A stretch of DNA of 33,545 nt from Scenedesmus sp. ARA3 (taxonomy: Eukaryota; Chlorophyta; Chlorophyceae; Sphaeropleales; Scenedesmaceae): positions 1 to 33,545 of the forward strand of contig RWJK01000339.1 in the NCBI GenBank assembly GCA_004335835.1, written 5' to 3'. The notes under the pieces were generated by a model, which saw only the letters and a list, made by a program, of their open reading frames with translations, ran no database searches and had not been told where the DNA came from. Below, piece by piece: positions 29,483 to 33,545 of the stretch. The translations under genes and the position numbers were made by a program. Position 1 is the first letter of the stretch; every line of letters starts with the position of its first letter.

Positions 29483-29620
29483 ATGTATATCGGTGTTCTG
29501 GCGTTCTTTCTGATGGCCGTGGTTGCGCCTGGGGCGCTCGGGGCGAGGCCAAAAATGGACTCGGACAAGGTGATCCTGGAGAGGCGATTTGAGGATATGA
29601 GATGGATCAAACTCAACGCT
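29483..29620 (+). CDS. Signal-peptide exon of a probable secreted protein
   Basis: ATG 29483 opens a frame starting MYIGVLAFFLMAVVAPGALG, a textbook signal peptide with cleavage likely after ALGA. It continues RPKMDSDKVILERRFEDMRW. Possible donors are at 29570 (AAG|GTGATC) and 29621 (GCT|GTTTGT), both phase 0; without splicing the frame stops at 29698. It is probably the first coding exon of the gene whose later exons lie at 30969-33373, but connecting exons were not found and the phases differ, so at least one exon is missing. The family is not recognised. Confidence 0.4.
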
Positions 29621-29699
29621 GTTTGTACTGCTTTGAATGAATCTCGGTCTTGTATTGTTCCTTTGCACAACAGACAGCCATCAGTTCCGTATGCGTAGG

Positions 29700-30662
29700 C
29701 CCTGCGTTCGCCTGTGCTACAAGATCTTTGAACGGTTAACGTGTCTTGCACGAGATAGTATATCTTTTGACTTGAAACATACGATGTATCCTGAAGGAGC
29801 GGCGACGGCTGTCGCGCAAGCCCAGTGGTGACCCTTCGCAGCTGCTTGCGCATGCGGAACTTCTCCATGGCAGTTGGCAACCAGCCTCAATGTCAATTGC
29901 ACAGGTCCAAGAAGCCATTTGATCAACAATCAGTGTCCGCAAAGTATACATATGCAGAATTGGCAGGGGCACCGCAGTGCATGCACCCTCACACAATTTC
30001 TTACTGTTGCAACCGGCTGGGGCCCGCAAACACCTTCCAGCCTTTCGCAGGCTTTGATACCTGAAACGACGATCATACTGTTTCAAAGATGCCAACGGGA
30101 TTTGCCTTTGAGCTGCGGCTGCTGGTCTGATTTGTTGGGTGTCACTGATCAGTGATGACTAGTCATCATACTCAGTACTGAGTCACATATGCAGGCATCA
30201 TGCTCAGCATTAGGTACTAGACACCTCCCGGCCTTCTTATAGCGTTGAACTCAAGCCAGAGTAGCAGCTGTATTCCTTTTTGTTTACCGGTTGTGCTCAT
30301 AACAAGCAGGCTGCTGCTGCCAGCTGCCCGGCAGCTGCGGTGCATTTGATGTACATGTACTGCAGTACACCATGGTCACCGGGTCACCCTGAGTCAGGCC
30401 CTGCAGGCTTTCAGCAGCAGCAATGCATTTGTGCATGAGCTACGATGGGTGCTACTAATCATTGTGTGGCCTAAACGGAGCCCTGCATTCAGCTCTGCTG
30501 CTGCTTGTCAGATCTTCTTAGAGGCAGGCCAGACGCAAGATACCATGTCTTGCGGCAGGCGATCGCAAATTTCACTGCTCCATGACCGCCTAAGATTGTG
30601 CACGGTGCGCTTGCAGCAGCACGCATTGATCTGAACGTAGGATAATGCTAGTTGTCGAGATT
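29700..30662. other. Probable intron(s), with a palindrome cluster
   Basis: No convincing exon was found. A Cys-containing frame after CCATGGCAG near 29872 (LATSLNVNCTGPRSHLINN) could be one, at low confidence. The striking item is the set of three perfect palindromes at 30142-30183. Confidence 0.4.
30142..30183. repeat. Three consecutive perfect palindromes
   Basis: TCACTGATCAGTGA (30142-30155), TGATGACTAGTCATCA (30153-30168) and ACTCAGTACTGAGT (30170-30183) are each perfectly self-complementary with no spacer. The first two overlap by 3 bp and the third follows after 1 bp. All three are non-repetitive and of different sequence but share a (T/A)CA-rich style. Possible roles include a dimeric-protein binding array or cruciform-prone DNA. 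Confidence 0.95.
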
Positions 30663-30865
30663 ATGTTGTTGTTGCTGCCGCTGCTGCTGCCGCCGCCGCC
30701 GTTGCTGTTGCTGCCGTTGCTGCTGCCGCTGCCACTGCCGCCGCTGCTGTGCTGCTGCTGCCGCCGCCGCTGCTGCCGCTGCCACTGCCGCCGCTGCTGT
30801 GCTGCTGCTGGCGACGCCGCTGCTGCCGCCGCCGCTGCTGCTGCTGCTACTGCTGCCGCCGCTGC

Positions 30866-30932
<67 letters not shown>

Positions 30933-30968
30933 GTGCTGCTGCTGTTGCTGCTGTTGCTGCTGCTGCAG
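30663..30968 (+). repeat. 300-bp CTG/CCG triplet tract
   Basis: A nearly uninterrupted run of CTG, CCG, TTG and CTA triplets containing a tandem of a roughly 55-bp subunit (GCCGCTGCCACTGCCGCCGC at about 30726 and 30777). It ends in CTGCTGCAG at 30968, which serves as the acceptor of the next exon. All plus frames translate to poly-L, poly-A/V or poly-C; this is not regarded as protein-coding. Confidence 0.9.
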
Positions 30969-33019
30969 ATGGAAGTATGCCACTACGATGTCAGCCAGGG
31001 CAAGTTTGTGCTGCTGAATGTCTCAGTGTCCGTGTGGAAGGTGAGCAGTAGACACATATTCAAGGCCGCTTCACAGTACCTGCAGCAAGGTGAAGTGCAA
31101 CACACAGCCTCCGTACTACAGTGACGGTCATCGTGATCAATGGCCATGAACACCTGCAGCAGCATGCTGCTTCCCATCGTCAAACAGGGTTCTGCAGTAA
31201 TCCGGAAAAGCCTAGACCGTGAACTTGAGGCGCAGCTGCAGCATACCTCTAGGAGGAGAGAAATATTCATCAGATGGTAGCAGTGTTAACATTATCCTTT
31301 CATTCCAGCTGGTTGCAGGCCATAGGCAGAATATGCTGAAAACCTGGCATTCAACATGATTGCATTGTCACGAGTTCAAGTTGAACCTAGCAGAACAGGA
31401 GTTTTGCAAGCTGATGCCAATACAGCAACTTTGCGCTGCCCTACCACTTGACCATCTGCTTGTCTGTTCTTAGAAAGTGTGTGCACGGTCCAATCAAGTG
31501 CGTGTCTCACACCCACTGTCGCTGCTCCCCTCTGCAGAACGGCCATTCGCATCATGACCGCGGTGAGCTGAAGACGGACTGCTGCATGCACACCAACAAA
31601 ACGCTGTGCCCTGACGCAGCACAGTGCCCTTTGACTACACAGCGTGTCATCATGGTCCTTGACCGCAAGCTGAAGACATGTGAGCTCCCGGCCAGCAGGC
31701 GTTGAGCGCATGTTGCGTTTGAGGCAAGGTAGCACTGTGAAGATGGACAGTCTAGCATGAAATGCAAATGCAAAGCTGCGCACCTTCAAGCATGGCTGTG
31801 CTTGCAGTGACTGTGCATAGATGTGCACATGCATGTGCTGGCATCCAAGCGCTGAGCCAGTCTGCATCAGTCTCTGTATGGCGTACACAAACTGGACACA
31901 CAGCTTAGTGCATGCGCAGGCAGCTATGACTGCCAGCAGCGCCACATGGTTTCTTGATCTAAACGCAAGCGACTGTGCCCATGTAGCATGATGAGGCTAG
32001 GACTGGTGCGCGTTTTGCTGACCTGTTGGAAGCCATAGACGTAGCCGCATGACACTGTTGTTTGCCTGGTCGATTCAGCCTCTTTGTTGCTTGATCTGCA
32101 GGTGTCCCCAGCTGCTCTGCTGTTCCTGAGGTTGAACATGTCAGCTTCACCTGTGGCTCGATGGCAGTTGGCAGCCAATGCATCGGCACATGTGAAAATG
32201 GATATGAGGGCAGCCCTCAGAGTACGGTACCCGTGGCCACCTGTGGTGCTACCGGCTTCACTGTCACAGGGGAATGTGTGCGCAGTGAATTCAACCTCTG
32301 CTATATGCACTGGCTGCTGAGCTCACTGGACTTGATGTGGGCCCACACAAGAAAACGAAGAAAACATGTAGAGCTGCGTTGTGCAGCACCAGCAAGCCAC
32401 CACATTTTGGAAGTTACCAGAGTAACCTCGCCCGTTGGGGAGCCAATGACAGGCTCATTGGGCAGAGAAACCCACCATGTATCCCTGACACAACCGTTGC
32501 ACGTCAGTGACTTGATGCTTTTGCAGCTGCAAGTAGTTGTAGCTAGCGGGTGCAAGATGCATGCTGTGCACCATGCGTGTGGCCATCATGACGACACAGC
32601 CTGATCTGACAGGACTCTGCTGTGAAGACTCGTGCCAGCTGGCATAACCGCTGAATAATATCTTGCCATTTGCATAAGCCCTTCATTTTTGCTGCAACCT
32701 GCCGCTATCTACAGAAAACAGACCCCCAGAAGTCAAGAACACGCCACTGATGTTACTTGAAGACACCGTCCTTGACATACACCCAATGGACCATGTGTAC
32801 GACCCAGACAACGACGCGCTGACCATCTCCGACCCCAGCAGTCCCACTTATGGCAACATTCAGGTTCTGTCAACTGCCGGTTCGGAACCAATCACTTGGC
32901 GGTACACTCCCCCACCCAACTTCAATACTGACATCGATCGTGAAGCCTCCTTTTCTTCGTTGCCACAGATGCTTTCGGAGCAAGCACCACAGTTGTGTTG
33001 AAGCTGGACATCATGCCAG
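30969..33019 (+). CDS. Cys-rich (CCP-like) and cadherin-like/VCBS-like exons of a surface or secreted protein
   Basis: Three exons chain with compatible phases: 30969-31040 (GSMPLRCQPGQVCAAECLSV), 32102-32284 (VPSCSAVPEVEHVSFTCGSM, then VGSQCIGTCENGYEGSP, ATCGATGFTVTGECV) and 32715-33019. The second has the Cys spacing of a sushi/CCP-type module as found in algal extracellular proteins (GTCxxGYxGSP ... ATCxxxGFxVxGxC). The third reads PLMLLEDTVLDIHPMDHVYD, PDNDALTI, YTPPPNFNTD and, in the next frame, FFVATDAFGASTTVVLKLDI, the classic order of a cadherin-like/VCBS repeat (DPDxDxLT ... YTPxxNFN ... F..TDxFGxS). A T run at 32951-32954 marks the frame change; one missing T would explain it. Likely the same gene as the signal peptide at 29483. 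It would act outside the cell; binding partners are unknown. Confidence 0.55.
31041..32101. other. Intron between Cys-rich exons
   Basis: 1,061 nt with GT (GTGAGC) and AG (GATCTGCAG) ends in phase 1. No exon-like frame with both borders was found inside, on either strand. Frames on the minus strand at 31376-31945 lack any recognisable motif and are taken as chance. Confidence 0.5.
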
Positions 33020-33274
33020 GTGGGCGCTTGACCTGCACTATCTTGTACGGGGCCACCCCTATGCAGTGGCACTGCAAGTGCCTTTACATTAACAAAGTGA
33101 TGCCTTGATCATCATCCTTGGCAAGGCAGAAGCAATGTCCCCATAAGAATGGCGCAGTTTTATGCAGGAAGATGAACCATCCTATAATAATTTCACTGCG
33201 CCATGCAAGCATGTACACTATTACAAAACGCTTCAGCGCTGCTGCAGTCGTTACTTAGTGGCATCTGCCTCCAG

Positions 33275-33373
33275 GGAGGAACAGTTCACTTCAAGCGCTG
33301 TGCTGGCTGCGCTGCCAAACTTGGCAGCAATCTGTACATGCACCGCGTGCACATCTCAGATTGCATCACTCAA
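33275..33373 (+). CDS. Possible further exon of the surface protein
   Basis: After a CTGCCTCCAG acceptor, 33 codons encode GGTVHFKRCAGCAAKLGSNL and YMHRVHISDCITQ before a GTGATC donor, phase 0 on both sides. Cysteines and the GGTVHF start would suit an extracellular module, but the phase does not match the preceding exon end at 33019 without an intervening exon. Low confidence. Confidence 0.25.
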
Positions 33374-33545
33374 GTGATCATCCCCCTTGAGAATTATCAT
33401 GGCGTCAGTGCTGCAAATTGTGTTGTATCGTGTAAGCCTGAAGTTCACCATCATCCTGTGCCACGTTACCGGCTAGCTGAGCAAACAAGCAGTCACCACA
33501 TAAGGAGGTAACTTCATGTATAAATTATTACTGTGTACGCAGGGG

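Noticed and set aside
30645..31124. 159-codon open frame rich in L/A/C
   Set aside because: It is the translation of the CTG/CCG tract; equivalent open frames exist in other frames and on the other strand, with no domain.
32940..32968. 29-nt GT-AG intron in the cadherin-like exon
   Set aside because: Far shorter than any other intron here and it would remove a conserved strand; a one-base indel explains the frame better.

Overview
The window looks like nuclear DNA from a green alga, most likely a chlorophycean (Sphaeropleales or Volvocales type). The evidence is small exons with GT-AG introns in consistent phases, very abundant CTG/CAG triplet tracts in both exons and introns, strong GC preference at third codon positions of the real exons, TGTAA poly(A)-type signals after stop codons, and a ribosomal protein eL33 whose sequence is of the plant/algal type. 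No bacterial operon, tRNA, rRNA, CRISPR array or complete transposon was seen.

Layout. 1-1679: a minisatellite and a cluster of CGTAAGG/TTACGG motifs, no convincing gene. 1680-3667 (possibly to about 4580), minus strand: exons of an unrecognised gene, with a probable frameshift. 4658-8663, plus strand: scattered exons of an unrecognised protein with hydrophobic segments (model incomplete). 8797-13492, minus strand: a complete four-exon S9A oligopeptidase (prolyl oligopeptidase / oligopeptidase B type), inflated to about 1,200 residues by poly-Q, poly-S and poly-A runs. 15214-15882, plus: ribosomal protein eL33 (RPL35a), two exons. 17629-22315, plus: ten-exon GH125 alpha-mannosidase-like glycosidase with an N-terminal signal anchor. 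23905-28909, plus: seven-exon SET-domain protein with a probable plastid transit peptide. 29483-33373, plus: a signal-peptide exon followed by Cys-rich (CCP-like) and cadherin-like/VCBS-like exons of a probable secreted or surface protein, running towards the window edge.

The most notable feature is not a single gene. Across three unrelated genes (S9 oligopeptidase, GH125, SET) the introns carry extra copies of the edge of the neighbouring exon, usually with the splice site attached. Five of the six introns of the SET gene have at least one. Some copies are intact, in-frame and flanked by plausible splice sites, so they could be cassette or mutually exclusive exons; others are decayed by stops, frameshifts or lost GTs. 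Several copies abut (CTG)n tracts. This looks like a genome with ongoing short tandem duplication of exon-intron boundaries, the raw material proposed for intron gain and exon duplication. The genes do not form an obvious pathway. They encode ordinary cellular proteins (protease, ribosomal protein, secretory-pathway glycosidase, plastid methyltransferase-like protein, surface protein).
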